DNA from: JACCXJ01 sp052387115
GTDB taxonomy: Bacteria; Pseudomonadota; Gammaproteobacteria; JACCXJ01
DNA length: 17,568 nucleotides
NCBI GenBank assembly: GCA_052387115.1
Contig: JBQTJM010000003.1
Span: 1 to 17,568 of the forward strand
Reading direction: 5' to 3'
Below, piece by piece: positions 1-7,625 of the stretch (positions within the stretch are counted from its first letter, which is position 1; every line of letters starts with the position of its first letter). The position numbers were made by a program, and so were the translations under genes. The notes under the pieces are model-generated. The model was not told the origin of the DNA and did not search any database. It saw only the letters and a list, made by a program, of their open reading frames with translations.

Positions 1-821
1 CCCATCTCGGCGCCTTTTTCCAGCCACACCGGTGCGGTCCCCGGCCGGTCGTAGTCCATCACCTGCAGGCCGGGGGCCCGGGTGGGGAACGGAAAGGCCG
101 CTTCCAGGTTCCCGACGAACAGGGCGCCGACCATGACGATGGCCATGGGTCCGGCCTCGGTCTCGAACAGGCTCACGAGGCGCTCGTTGCGGGCATAGAG
201 CCGTGGGACCACGCGGGTGGTGCGCGGGTTGACGGCGAACAGCCGCCCGGGCACATGGATCGCGCGTTTTAGCTGCCCCGCCAGTGGCATATGGACGCGA
301 TGGTAGTCGCGGGGCGCAAGGTATAGGGTGGCGTAGCTTCCGGCCATGAAGCGCGGCACCCATGCCGAGTCGCAGGCCAGGAGCTCGGACAGGGCATAGT
401 CGCGGCCCTTCGCCTGAAACAACCGCCCGGCCACGATGTCTCCGGCGTGGTAGGCGGTGCCGTCCACCGGGGAGCACACCGCCCACGGCTCTGCGGCCAC
501 GGGCCGCGCTTCGGGACGCAGGGCGCGCGTGAAGAAGGCGTTGAAGTGAGGATAGGCGGCCGGATCCGCCGTCTCTGTCGTGCCCATATCGACCCCATAG
601 CGCGCGACGAACCACCGGATCTGCCAGTCCTTCCAGGGCCGGAACCGCGCCCTCGTGGCCAGGTACATGAGCCGCGAGCAGAGGTGCTGCGGCAGGAGAT
701 AGAGCGGCAGGGTCTTGAGCCACTCCCCCCTAACCGGCCGCGATGCGAGGTCCGGCAGGCGCGGATCGGCCGCGGCTGGGAGCGCCGCCTCCGGCTCCTC
801 CGGCCCGGTCCCCACCGCCAT
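1..821 (-). CDS. psd: Phosphatidylserine decarboxylase, truncated at the left window edge
   Basis: This enzyme decarboxylates phosphatidylserine to phosphatidylethanolamine at the inner membrane, the last step of PE synthesis. The visible part is 273 codons. It carries the family signatures in order: FNAFFTRALRPEARP near residues 93-107, SPVDG with the catalytic Asp, the DYHRVHMP block with the catalytic His, then FAVNP, ARNERLVSLFETE and GPMAIVMVGA. The last visible residues are KGAEMG, which in the family lie just before the LGST self-cleavage site that makes the pyruvoyl group; that site is therefore outside the window. The ATG lies four bases after the sodC stop, so the two genes are probably co-transcribed. 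The N-terminus, rich in Pro, Glu and Ala, is longer than needed, so a later start is possible. Assignment from motif recognition; very likely a working gene cut only by the window edge. Confidence 0.93.
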   Translation of the reverse strand, partial: MAVGTGPEEPEAALPAAADPRLPDLASRPVRGEWLKTLPLYLLPQHLCSRLMYLATRARFRPWKDWQIRWFVARYGVDMGTTETADPAAYPHFNAFFTRALRPEARPVAAEPWAVCSPVDGTAYHAGDIVAGRLFQAKGRDYALSELLACDSAWVPRFMAGSYATLYLAPRDYHRVHMPLAGQLKRAIHVPGRLFAVNPRTTRVVPRLYARNERLVSLFETEAGPMAIVMVGALFVGNLEAAFPFPTRAPGLQVMDYDRPGTAPVWLEKGAEM

Positions 822-825
822 TAGC

Positions 826-1356
826 TCACGATGCCCCAGGCACGACGCCGCAGGCGATGCGCGCCCCGCCACCGCCGCCCTTGTCCGGTTGATCCGAGAA
901 ATTGTCGCCGCCGGCGTGGATCATGAGCGCGCGGCCCGCCAGATCGGCAAGCTTGAGCCGAGTCGCCGTGACCGTGCCCTTGGCCTTGCCGTCCTCCCCG
1001 ACCGATAGGACCGGCAGATCGCCCCGATGCCCGCTGCCGCTCGGCCCCTCGTGGCGCCCGGTCCCCAAGGGGTCATAATGGTGTCCGGCCGCGATGCCGG
1101 CCTGCGGGGCACCGTCCTTCTCGCCGGGCCCGCAGCTCGGGTTCTCGTGTACGTGGAAACCGTGGGCCCCGGGTGGCAGATCGCCCAAGACCGGCCGCAG
1201 CTCCAGGCCGCCGGGGCCGTCGGTGGCCGTGACCGTGCCGATGGCAGCACCGCTGCCGTCCCGATCGATGTGGTGCATCTCGATGACGAGCCCCTCCGCC
1301 GCACCTAGGGGCGCTACGATGAACGCCGCGGGGATCAGCCATAGTTTCTTGTTCAT
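826..1356 (-). CDS. sodC: Periplasmic Cu,Zn superoxide dismutase
   Basis: It converts superoxide to oxygen and hydrogen peroxide in the periplasm. The 176-residue product begins with a signal peptide (MNKKLWLIPAAF..., cleavage near GAA-EG, about residue 20). Metal ligands are visible by comparison with E. coli SodC: His68 and His70 in HGFHVHENPSC, His93 in GHHYDP, His102 and His110, Asp113 in HRGDLP, and His147 in MIHAGGDN. Cys75 and Cys169 would form the conserved disulfide, and the GGGGARIACGVV tail is typical. The ATG at 1356 is chosen over an in-frame start 26 codons upstream because a strong GAGAGGAGA ribosome binding site sits just before it and the signal peptide starts there. The gene runs into psd with a four-base gap and is divergent from mlaF. 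All expected catalytic residues are present, so the enzyme should be active. Confidence 0.95.
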   Translation of the reverse strand: MNKKLWLIPAAFIVAPLGAAEGLVIEMHHIDRDGSGAAIGTVTATDGPGGLELRPVLGDLPPGAHGFHVHENPSCGPGEKDGAPQAGIAAGHHYDPLGTGRHEGPSGSGHRGDLPVLSVGEDGKAKGTVTATRLKLADLAGRALMIHAGGDNFSDQPDKGGGGGARIACGVVPGAS

Positions 1357-1438
1357 GCGTCGTCTCCTCTCGGTTCGCCAGAGCCGGATCGGCTTAGGAT
1401 AGCGCGGCGAGCCGCGGGCGACCACCCGGCCCACTCGG

Positions 1439-1467
1439 TTGACGCTCGGGTGCTAGTTACCGAGAAT
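1439..1467 (+). promoter_or_regulatory. Candidate sigma70 promoter of the mlaFED-recJ unit
   Basis: TTGACG at 1439-1444 and GAGAAT at 1462-1467 are separated by 17 bases. The -35 matches the consensus at five of six positions and the -10 at four of six. It lies about 30 bases before the mlaF start, in the sodC-mlaF divergent gap. The predicted start point falls at the edge of a dyad at 1473-1487. Pattern match only. Confidence 0.35.
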
Positions 1468-1472
1468 CAGGC

Positions 1473-1487
1473 CCTTTGTGACAAAGG
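1473..1487. promoter_or_regulatory. Perfect 7-1-7 dyad overlapping the mlaF ribosome binding site, possible operator
   Basis: CCTTTGT-g-ACAAAGG is a perfect inverted repeat with a one-base centre. It starts about five bases after the candidate -10 box and overlaps the first part of the AAAGGAGG ribosome binding site. The one-base centre makes a simple RNA hairpin unlikely, so a dimeric DNA-binding regulator is the more natural reading. No regulator can be named. Confidence 0.35.
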
Positions 1488-1490
1488 AGG
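1483..1490 (+). promoter_or_regulatory. Strong ribosome binding site that fixes the TTG start of mlaF
   Basis: AAAGGAGG is nearly a full Shine-Dalgarno sequence. It stands six bases before the TTG at 1497, which makes this unusual start codon credible. Confidence 0.8.
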
Positions 1491-1496
1491 GGAGAC

Positions 1497-2318
1497 TTGA
1501 AAGAGACGCCTGGGGAGCAACCGCTGGTGCGCATCCGCGACCTCTCCTTCCACCATGGCGAGCGCGCCATTTTCGACCATGTGGACCTCGACATCCCGCG
1601 CGGCAAGGTCGTGGCCATCATGGGACCTAGCGGCTGCGGCAAGACCACCCTCTTGCGTATCATCTCCGGACAGATCCGGCCCCGGTCCGGGAGCGTGGTA
1701 GTGGACGGGCTGGAGGTGCCTAGCCTGTCGCGCGCTGCGCTATTGGCACTGCGCAAGCGTCTCGGGATGCTGTTTCAGAGCGGTGCGCTCCTGACTGATC
1801 TCTCGGTCTTCGACAACGTGGCCTTTCCACTCCGCGAGCACACCGATCTGCCCGAACGGCTCATCCGCACGCTGGTGCTCATGAAGCTCGAGGCGGTGGG
1901 TCTGCGCGGCGCCCGCGACCTCATGCCCGCGGAGCTGTCGGGGGGGATGGCCCGGCGGGTGGCGCTGGCCCGCGCCATCGCCCTGGACCCCATGATGATC
2001 CTCTACGATGAGCCCTTCACCGGCCAGGACCCGATCTCCATGGGCGTGTTGCTGCGGCTCGTCCGGCGCATGAACGAGGCGCTCGCGGTCACCAGCATCG
2101 TGGTCTCCCACGATGTCGCGGAGACCGCCTCGATCTCCGACTATCTGTACGTCATCTCGGGCGGAAAGGTAGTCGGCCAGGGCACGCCCCAGAGGCTCGC
2201 CGAGACCCCTTCCGAGTGGGTCCGGCAATTCATGGACGGATCGCCGGATGGCCCGGTGCATTTCCACTTCCCAGCCCTCGATTACGCACAGGACCTCCAC
2301 GGGGGTTCGGCGGCGTGA
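1497..2318 (+). CDS. mlaF: ATPase subunit of the Mla-type phospholipid ABC transporter
   Basis: MlaF powers the inner-membrane MlaFEDB complex that moves phospholipids between the outer and inner membranes and helps keep outer-membrane lipid asymmetry. The 273-residue protein shows a complete ABC fold: Walker A GPSGCGKTT at 43-51, Q-loop LFQSGALL at about 92-99, signature LSGGM at 147-151, Walker B MMILYDEP at 166-173, and H-loop SHD at 204-206. The C-terminal WVRQFMDGSPDGPVHFHFPA segment is typical of MlaF rather than of other ABC ATPases. It starts at TTG, supported by an excellent ribosome binding site. The mlaE gene follows after ten bases. No key residue is missing. Confidence 0.95.
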   Translation: MKETPGEQPLVRIRDLSFHHGERAIFDHVDLDIPRGKVVAIMGPSGCGKTTLLRIISGQIRPRSGSVVVDGLEVPSLSRAALLALRKRLGMLFQSGALLTDLSVFDNVAFPLREHTDLPERLIRTLVLMKLEAVGLRGARDLMPAELSGGMARRVALARAIALDPMMILYDEPFTGQDPISMGVLLRLVRRMNEALAVTSIVVSHDVAETASISDYLYVISGGKVVGQGTPQRLAETPSEWVRQFMDGSPDGPVHFHFPALDYAQDLHGGSAA

Positions 2319-2328
2319 GGGGCGGGGC

Positions 2329-3105
2329 ATGATCGAGGCGCTGCGCATGCTCGGACGCAAGGCGCTCGGCTTCTGCGAGCGCCTCGGACGCGCCCATGTG
2401 TTTCTGGCCTATACGCTCCTGGGGATCCCGGAGTCCGTGCATCGGATGCGCCTGCTCCTCTACCAGGTGTACGCGGTCGGGGTGCTGTCCATCGTCATCA
2501 TCGTGGTCTCCGGGCTGTTCGTCGGGATGGTGCTGGCGCTGCAGGGCTACAATACCCTGGTCGACTTCGGCGCCGCAGATTCGCTCGGGATCATGGTGGC
2601 GCTGTCGCTGGTGCGCGAGATCGGCCCGGTCGTCAGCGCCCTCTTGTTCGCAGGAAGGGCGGGCTCGGCACTGACCGCCGAGATCGGGCTCATGAAGGCC
2701 ACCGAACAGCTCGTGGCCATCGAGATGATGGCGGTCGACCCCTTGCGGCGGGTGATCGCCCCACGCTTGCTCGCCGGGGTCCTGGCCCTGCCGCTGCTAG
2801 CGACGATCTTCAGCGCCGTGGGGGTATACGGGGGCTATTTCGTCGGCGTCGGGTTGCTAGGGGTGGACGAAGGAGCGTTCTGGTCGCAGATGCAGTCCGC
2901 GGTGGATTTCCACGACGACGTGCTGAACGGAGTCATCAAGAGCGTCTGCTTCGGCGCGGTCGTGACCTGGATCGCCGTCTTCGAGGGCTACGACACGCTC
3001 CCGACCGCCGCAGGCATCGGCCGCGCCACGACCCGCACCGTGGTGCATTCGAGCCTCGCCGTACTGGGGCTCGATTTCGTGCTCACGGCGCTCATGTTCG
3101 ACTGA
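2329..3105 (+). CDS. mlaE: Permease subunit of the Mla-type phospholipid ABC transporter
   Basis: This is the membrane-spanning partner of MlaF. The 258-residue length matches the family. Visible hydrophobic spans include residues 48-72 (VYAVGVLSIVIIVVSGLFVG region), about 98-110, 142-170 and 206-218, and the C-terminal LAVLGLDFVLTALMF. The coupling block GRAGSALTAEIGLMKATEQ at 109-127 is the conserved permease motif that contacts the ATPase. The ATG at 2329 is preferred over an in-frame ATG at 2248, which would overlap mlaF by about 70 bases and add a polar tail not found in the family; GAGGGGCGGGG ahead of 2329 can serve as ribosome binding site. Confidence 0.94.
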   Translation: MIEALRMLGRKALGFCERLGRAHVFLAYTLLGIPESVHRMRLLLYQVYAVGVLSIVIIVVSGLFVGMVLALQGYNTLVDFGAADSLGIMVALSLVREIGPVVSALLFAGRAGSALTAEIGLMKATEQLVAIEMMAVDPLRRVIAPRLLAGVLALPLLATIFSAVGVYGGYFVGVGLLGVDEGAFWSQMQSAVDFHDDVLNGVIKSVCFGAVVTWIAVFEGYDTLPTAAGIGRATTRTVVHSSLAVLGLDFVLTALMFD

Positions 3106-3178
3106 TCGCCTGAATATAGCGATCGCCTCAAGAACTGATCGACTAAATGGGGCCATTACGCTTGGGAGGTGAGGTTCG

Positions 3179-3664
3179 ATGCTGCAATCGAAGGCCGTAG
3201 AAACCACGGTAGGCGTGTTCGTCGCCCTGGGGCTCGCCGCCCTGTTCGTGCTCGCGATGCGGGTCAGCAACCTGAGCTTCGCGAGCCTCGGCAACGACGC
3301 GTTCTACGAGCTGCGCGCGGAGTTCGAGAACATCGGCGGACTCAAGGTGCGCTCGCCGGTCAAGATGGCGGGGGTGACGATAGGCCGCGTCGCGGCCGTA
3401 GAGTTCGATTCGAACACCTACAACGCGATCGTGGTCCTGCGCATCGATAAGCGCTACGACCGCATCCCCGACGACAGCGGGGCCAACATCTACACCGCCG
3501 GACTGCTCGGGGAACAGTACGTGGGCCTCACCCCGGGCGGCAGCGAAGAGTTCCTGAAGGCCGGGACGGTGATCACCCAAACCCAGTCGGCGGTGGTCTT
3601 GGAACAGCTCATCGGGCAGTTCTTCTTCGGCCAAGCGAGCACGGATCAGGGCGCGCCCCAATGA
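3179..3664 (+). CDS. mlaD: MCE-domain substrate-binding subunit of the Mla transporter
   Basis: MlaD forms a periplasmic hexameric ring anchored to MlaE that holds phospholipid during transfer. The 161-residue protein has one N-terminal membrane span (about residues 10-27, VGVFVALGLAALFVLAM) and one MCE domain (about 40-120) with ENIGGLKVRSPVKMAGVTIG and LLGEQYVGLTPGG. GGGAGGTGAGG just before the ATG is a good ribosome binding site. The 73-base gap after mlaE is larger than other gaps in this unit and contains two GATCGCCT copies 17 bases apart. The stop codon overlaps the recJ start (ATGA), implying coupled translation. The usual mlaC and mlaB genes do not follow. Confidence 0.94.
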   Translation: MLQSKAVETTVGVFVALGLAALFVLAMRVSNLSFASLGNDAFYELRAEFENIGGLKVRSPVKMAGVTIGRVAAVEFDSNTYNAIVVLRIDKRYDRIPDDSGANIYTAGLLGEQYVGLTPGGSEEFLKAGTVITQTQSAVVLEQLIGQFFFGQASTDQGAPQ

Positions 3665-5451
3665 ATGCGTCGGCGCCGAGGGCGCCGCCCGCGGAGTCTT
3701 ATTCCCTGATAAGGCCGGAACGGCGCATCGTCCGGCGCCCCATCGCCGCTGCCACCGACCTCGGGGGCCTCCATCCCGTGCTCGCGCGCATCTATGCCGG
3801 ACGCGGCGTGTGCTCCGCGACCGAGGTCGATTACTCGCTCGCGCGCCTCCTGCCCTGCGACGGGCTCCACGGGATCGCGCCGGCCGTCGCTCTCCTCGTA
3901 CAGGCCATCGAGGAGGGCGCCCGCATCTTGGTCGTCGCGGACTTCGACGCCGACGGCGCAACCGCCTGCGCCGTCGCGGTCCGGGGACTCGAAGCCCTGG
4001 GCGCCGCCAATGTGCGCTTCCTGGTCCCCAACCGCTTCGAATACGGCTATGGGCTCACGCCCGAGATCGTCGCGGTGGCCGCCCGCCGCCGACCCGATCT
4101 CGTCGTGACCGTCGATAACGGCATCGCGAGCCTGCAAGGGGTGGCCGCGGCGCACGCCGCCGGGATGCGCGTCCTCATCACCGACCATCACCTGCCCGGA
4201 CCCGAGTTGCCCGAGGCCGACGCAATCGTGGATCCGAACCTGCCGGGCGACGCTTTCTCCAGCAAGCACCTGTGCGGGGTCGGGGTCATGTTCTACCTCT
4301 TGCTCGCGCTACGGGCCGAGCTGCGCGGCCGCGGGAGCTTCGCCGCGCGGCCCGAGCCGAGGCTCGCCGAGCTGCTCGACCTCGTGGCGCTCGGGACCGT
4401 GGCCGACGTGGTGCCACTCGACCACAACAACCGCATCCTGGTGCACCAGGGCCTCGCGCGCATCCGTGCCGGCCGGGGCTGTCCGGGCGTGCAAGCCTTG
4501 ATCGAGGTCGCCGGGCGCCGGCGCGAGCGGCTCGCGGCCAGCGACCTCGGCTTCGCCGTGGGACCCAGGCTCAACGCCGCCGGTCGACTCGCGGACATGT
4601 CGCTCGGGATCGCGTGTCTCCTCTGCGACGACCCGGCCGGCGCTCTGGAGATGGCGGAGCGACTCGATGGTTTGAACCGCGAACGACGGGGCATCGAGGC
4701 CCGCATGCAGGCCGAGGCGCTCGCGCACCTCGACGCGCTTTCCGCCGCAGTCCTCGATGACGCAGCAGCGCTATGTGTCTATCGGGAGGACTGGCATCCG
4801 GGGGTCGTCGGGATCCTGGCCGCGCGCCTCCGCGACCGCTTTCACCGGCCGGTGATTGCCTTCGCGCCGGGCCCGGGTGAGGACATCAAGGGCTCGGCCC
4901 GCTCGGTCCCGGGGCTGCACATCCGCGATGCGCTGGCCACCGTCGCGGCCCGGCATCCCGGCCTAGTCATGCGCTTCGGCGGCCACGCCACCGCCGCCGG
5001 GATCAGCATCCAACGTGGGGAGCTCGAGGCCTTCCGCGAGGCATTCGATCACGAGACGAAGAGGCATCTGTCCCCAGAGGCTAGGGCCGATGTGCTCTAC
5101 ACCGACGGCGCGCTCGAGCCCTCCGAGCTGACCTTGGAGGTCGCCGAGGCATTGTGGCGGGCCGGACCCTGGGGACAGGGGTTCGGCGATCCGCTCTTCG
5201 ACGGCGAGTTCGAGGTCCTAGCGGCCCGGCCCGTGGGCGAGCGCCATCTCAGGCTCCGGGTGCGGGCGCACGAGGCCGGTGGTTCGCTGGAAGCGGTGGC
5301 CTTCAACGCGCACGGCGCCGCGTGGGCGGCGGAGGGGGAGAGCCTGCGGTTGGCCTACCGGCTGGAGATCAGCGACTACGGGGGCCTCAAAGCCCCGCAG
5401 CTCGTCGTCGAGCACGCCCTGCCCGGCGCCAAGGGCTCAGGCGCCCGCTGA
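3661..5451 (+). CDS. recJ: Single-stranded-DNA-specific 5'-3' exonuclease RecJ
   Basis: RecJ degrades single-stranded DNA from the 5' end in RecF-pathway recombination, mismatch repair and base excision repair. The 596 residues are close to the E. coli length of 577. The DHH phosphoesterase motifs appear in order: DFDADGATA at 94-102, VDNG at 151-154, ITDHH at 173-177, DLVALGTVADVVPL at 240-253, and GPRLNAAGRL at 301-310. The DHHA1 part has DWHPGVVGILAARL at 377-390, GSARS at 411-415 and GGHATAAG at 440-447, followed by the C-terminal OB-like region. The start ATG overlaps the mlaD stop and no other ATG occurs near the N-terminus, so the start is secure. Expression is probably coupled to the mla genes, although no functional link between the two is known. 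Confidence 0.96.
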   Translation: MNASAPRAPPAESYSLIRPERRIVRRPIAAATDLGGLHPVLARIYAGRGVCSATEVDYSLARLLPCDGLHGIAPAVALLVQAIEEGARILVVADFDADGATACAVAVRGLEALGAANVRFLVPNRFEYGYGLTPEIVAVAARRRPDLVVTVDNGIASLQGVAAAHAAGMRVLITDHHLPGPELPEADAIVDPNLPGDAFSSKHLCGVGVMFYLLLALRAELRGRGSFAARPEPRLAELLDLVALGTVADVVPLDHNNRILVHQGLARIRAGRGCPGVQALIEVAGRRRERLAASDLGFAVGPRLNAAGRLADMSLGIACLLCDDPAGALEMAERLDGLNRERRGIEARMQAEALAHLDALSAAVLDDAAALCVYREDWHPGVVGILAARLRDRFHRPVIAFAPGPGEDIKGSARSVPGLHIRDALATVAARHPGLVMRFGGHATAAGISIQRGELEAFREAFDHETKRHLSPEARADVLYTDGALEPSELTLEVAEALWRAGPWGQGFGDPLFDGEFEVLAARPVGERHLRLRVRAHEAGGSLEAVAFNAHGAAWAAEGESLRLAYRLEISDYGGLKAPQLVVEHALPGAKGSGAR

Positions 5452-5473
5452 CCCATTCAAGGGTCGGCGGGCG
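5442..5473 (+). terminator. Hairpin at the end of recJ, possible terminator
   Basis: A 13-pair stem (one G-U type pair) encloses the loop ATTCAA. The left arm contains the recJ stop codon. It lies between two converging genes, recJ and the HDOD gene. No T-tract follows on either side, so it may instead protect the RNA 3' end or act with Rho. Confidence 0.45.
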
Positions 5474-5530
5474 GCTACACGCGTGCCGGGCGCGGAAGCG
5501 CCGAGGGAGGAGGGAGACGGTTCCTATGTA

Positions 5531-6481
5531 TCAGCGCGCCGCCGGGCGCGGGGCGGCGGGGAATATGGAGTAGACGAGGTCGAGGGACAGATCGAATCTG
5601 CGCAAGGCCTCGTCGAGGGTCGAGCGCGAGAACCGATGCTTTTGCATGACCACATAGGCCTCGGCGACCAGGTTGCCCTGAAACAGCGTGCGACCGAGCG
5701 GCGACATGCGCGCCGGCGCGGCCGATCCCTGCTCTTCGATCGCGTCCAGGAAGCTCGCGGGGAAATTCCAGTGCTGGGCCAAACAGTGCGAAAGCTCGTT
5801 GGCGTATCTTTGCACCATGCGCGCGACGATCCCGGCCCGGGGCGACACCGTTGCGCTGGTGGCCCGGAACGCCGAGCACAGGAGCTTGAAGATCACGAGC
5901 TTGCCCGCATCGTGGACGAGACCGAGGAGATAACCGTCGTCCGCCCCTATCTGGTGGTTCCGTGCCAAGGTCTTGCAAGCCGTCGCGCAGTCGCGGGCAT
6001 GATCCCAGAGGGGCCTGCCGACCAGGTTGTAGAAGATCGGTTTGATCGGGATGCTCGGTCGCAGCAGGGCCTTCAGCAGGATCGTCCGCAACTGCTCGAT
6101 CTCCAGGACCCCAAGGGCCTGCTCCAGGCTGGTCACAGGCTTCAGCGACCGCTTGAGAAAGCCGTCATTGACGAGCTTTATGACCTCCGCCGCGAGCGCC
6201 GGGTCCTGCGCGACCATCGGCTCGATGCGCTCCAAGCTCACCTCCGAGTCGTTCAAGCGGGGCAACAGGGCGGAAGCGGTGGTCGGGAATATCGGCAGGC
6301 TGTCCAGGGGATATTCCCCGTCGATCACAGCTTTCACCTTCTGCTGCAAACTGATCTCCAGACGGTTCAACGTCATATCGTCGCCATCGTCGCCGTCGAT
6401 ATAGAGCCCGTTGAGTGCGTCGGCCAGGAGATCGTAGTTCGACGCCCCTGGGGCAATGCTGTTGACACTGACTGCGTTCAT
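5531..6481 (-). CDS. HDOD domain signalling protein
   Basis: HDOD proteins are relatives of the HD phosphohydrolases that usually lack the complete metal site and act in bacterial signalling; their ligands are mostly unknown. The 316-residue product has a short N-terminal part (1-57) without a recognised domain and an HDOD domain from about 58 to 260. Family signatures are LPIFPTTASALLPRLND at 62-78, AQDPALAAEVIKLVN at 91-105, LEQALGVLEIEQLRTI at 119-134, LLGLVHDAGKLVIF at 185-198 (the surviving His-Asp pair is 190-191), and HCLAQHWNFPASFLDAI near 232-248. No receiver, GGDEF or EAL domain is attached. The ATG at 6481 is preceded by AGAGGGA at good spacing, so it is chosen over an in-frame start 17 codons upstream. 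It follows the sulfotransferase on the same strand after about 247 bases in which I see no gene. Its partner cannot be told. Confidence 0.85.
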   Translation of the reverse strand: MNAVSVNSIAPGASNYDLLADALNGLYIDGDDGDDMTLNRLEISLQQKVKAVIDGEYPLDSLPIFPTTASALLPRLNDSEVSLERIEPMVAQDPALAAEVIKLVNDGFLKRSLKPVTSLEQALGVLEIEQLRTILLKALLRPSIPIKPIFYNLVGRPLWDHARDCATACKTLARNHQIGADDGYLLGLVHDAGKLVIFKLLCSAFRATSATVSPRAGIVARMVQRYANELSHCLAQHWNFPASFLDAIEEQGSAAPARMSPLGRTLFQGNLVAEAYVVMQKHRFSRSTLDEALRRFDLSLDLVYSIFPAAPRPAAR

Positions 6482-6728
6482 CGTTCCCTCTTGATTGCGG
6501 AAGTCCTTGGGTACTGACGGGGCAGAGCCCATCCGAACCGCACCCCCTATCGGCGAGCGCTAACCCGCCTTGATGGGGGCATCGGATCAACACCCGGATC
6601 GCCTGCTCGGAGCGGCCGGCCCCGTTGACCACGGTCGACTCTCAGGAACCAGCGACACTCCAGCACACCGGAGCCGCCGATCATCGAGGACCTAAGCGAG
6701 ATCCACGCCAAACTCGACCTTGGGCCAT

Positions 6729-7625
6729 CTACTGCGCGTCGGCGTAGCCCAGCGTTTTCAACGCGTGTCGATTGATCAATCCGATCATCGCGGTGGTGAG
6801 TGGATTCAAGCGCTTCTCCCAATCGAGCAGTGAATCCGTGCTGAAACCCCTCCTCACACCTCGCTCTCCCCGATACGACGAATTGTACTGCAAGGGGTTG
6901 GACATCTCCGGCGCAACCTCGATCCCGAGGAACTCACACAGGCTCCGGACGCGCGTTACGGGATCGGTGACGAGGTCCTCGTATCGGGACAGGAAATAGT
7001 TGCCGGATCCCTGCATCCGGGTGTGAATGCGGGCCGTCCACCAGGACTGCACGGCGATATGTATGAAATGTAGAAACCGAAGCCGGGCGCGCTCGTGTAG
7101 GGCCTGCTGCGGGCGGACGTATTTCGAGCCTTGCGAGGCATAGACCGCGCGCGGATCTCGGACCGTGTGAATGATCTTGCAGTCGGGAAACCACTCTACG
7201 AGGCGATCGACATAAGAGTAATGCACCGGAAACTTGGCGCCACGGATAGGTTTTCCCTTGGCTTGCGCATGCACCGTCAGGATCGCGTCGAAAGCCCCAC
7301 GCAACGTCGGTTCCGACCGCAATAACGCCTCCCGCAGGGCTTCCGGGGTCAGGTCTCGATCGATCACCGACCAGAAGTACCCGAAGGGTTTCTTCGAATA
7401 CATCAGATCCATCAAACGATCGATAGCCCCCTGTGCCGTCAGAGGGCCCACCGACCGTTCGAGGTGGGTGGCAAAGTCCGTGTGCAGCCATGACGGGCAC
7501 AAGAGCCACATCTCTTCGATCAGGTCGACCCGCGGGGAATGCGTCAGGATGGTCCTGTGCAGCTCGGAGCCGGTCCGAGATCCGCCGATGATGAAGATGG
7601 GTCCGGAGGTGCCTGAGTCGCTCAT
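6729..7625 (-). CDS. PAPS-dependent sulfotransferase family protein
   Basis: The family transfers sulfate from 3'-phosphoadenosine-5'-phosphosulfate to hydroxyl or amino groups of sugars, peptides or small molecules. In the 298-residue protein the 5'-phosphosulfate loop is GGSRTGSELHR at 14-24, a variant of the usual GxxRSGTT form. The 3'-phosphate motif is IIHTVRDPRAVYAS at 151-164, with Arg156 and Ser164 at the canonical eight-residue spacing. FLSRYEDLVTDP at about 211-222 is the typical following block. There is no signal peptide, so it should be cytoplasmic. The ribosome binding site is weak. The gene is visibly less GC-rich than its neighbours, suggesting separate acquisition. It stands downstream, on the same strand, of an exopolysaccharide export pair, so sulfation of an exported polysaccharide is a reasonable but unproven role; the substrate is not readable from sequence. 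Confidence 0.83.
   Translation of the reverse strand: MSDSGTSGPIFIIGGSRTGSELHRTILTHSPRVDLIEEMWLLCPSWLHTDFATHLERSVGPLTAQGAIDRLMDLMYSKKPFGYFWSVIDRDLTPEALREALLRSEPTLRGAFDAILTVHAQAKGKPIRGAKFPVHYSYVDRLVEWFPDCKIIHTVRDPRAVYASQGSKYVRPQQALHERARLRFLHFIHIAVQSWWTARIHTRMQGSGNYFLSRYEDLVTDPVTRVRSLCEFLGIEVAPEMSNPLQYNSSYRGERGVRRGFSTDSLLDWEKRLNPLTTAMIGLINRHALKTLGYADAQ

Noticed and set aside
5279..6517. A 412-codon plus-strand open frame across the HDOD gene
   Set aside because: It is antisense to a protein with clear HDOD motifs and begins inside recJ. GC-rich codon bias opens such frames. The translated sequence shows no family motif.
6482..6728. Gene remnant between the sulfotransferase and HDOD genes
   Set aside because: Short frames exist on both strands, but none has a ribosome binding site or recognisable motif. 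It is probably the HDOD promoter region.
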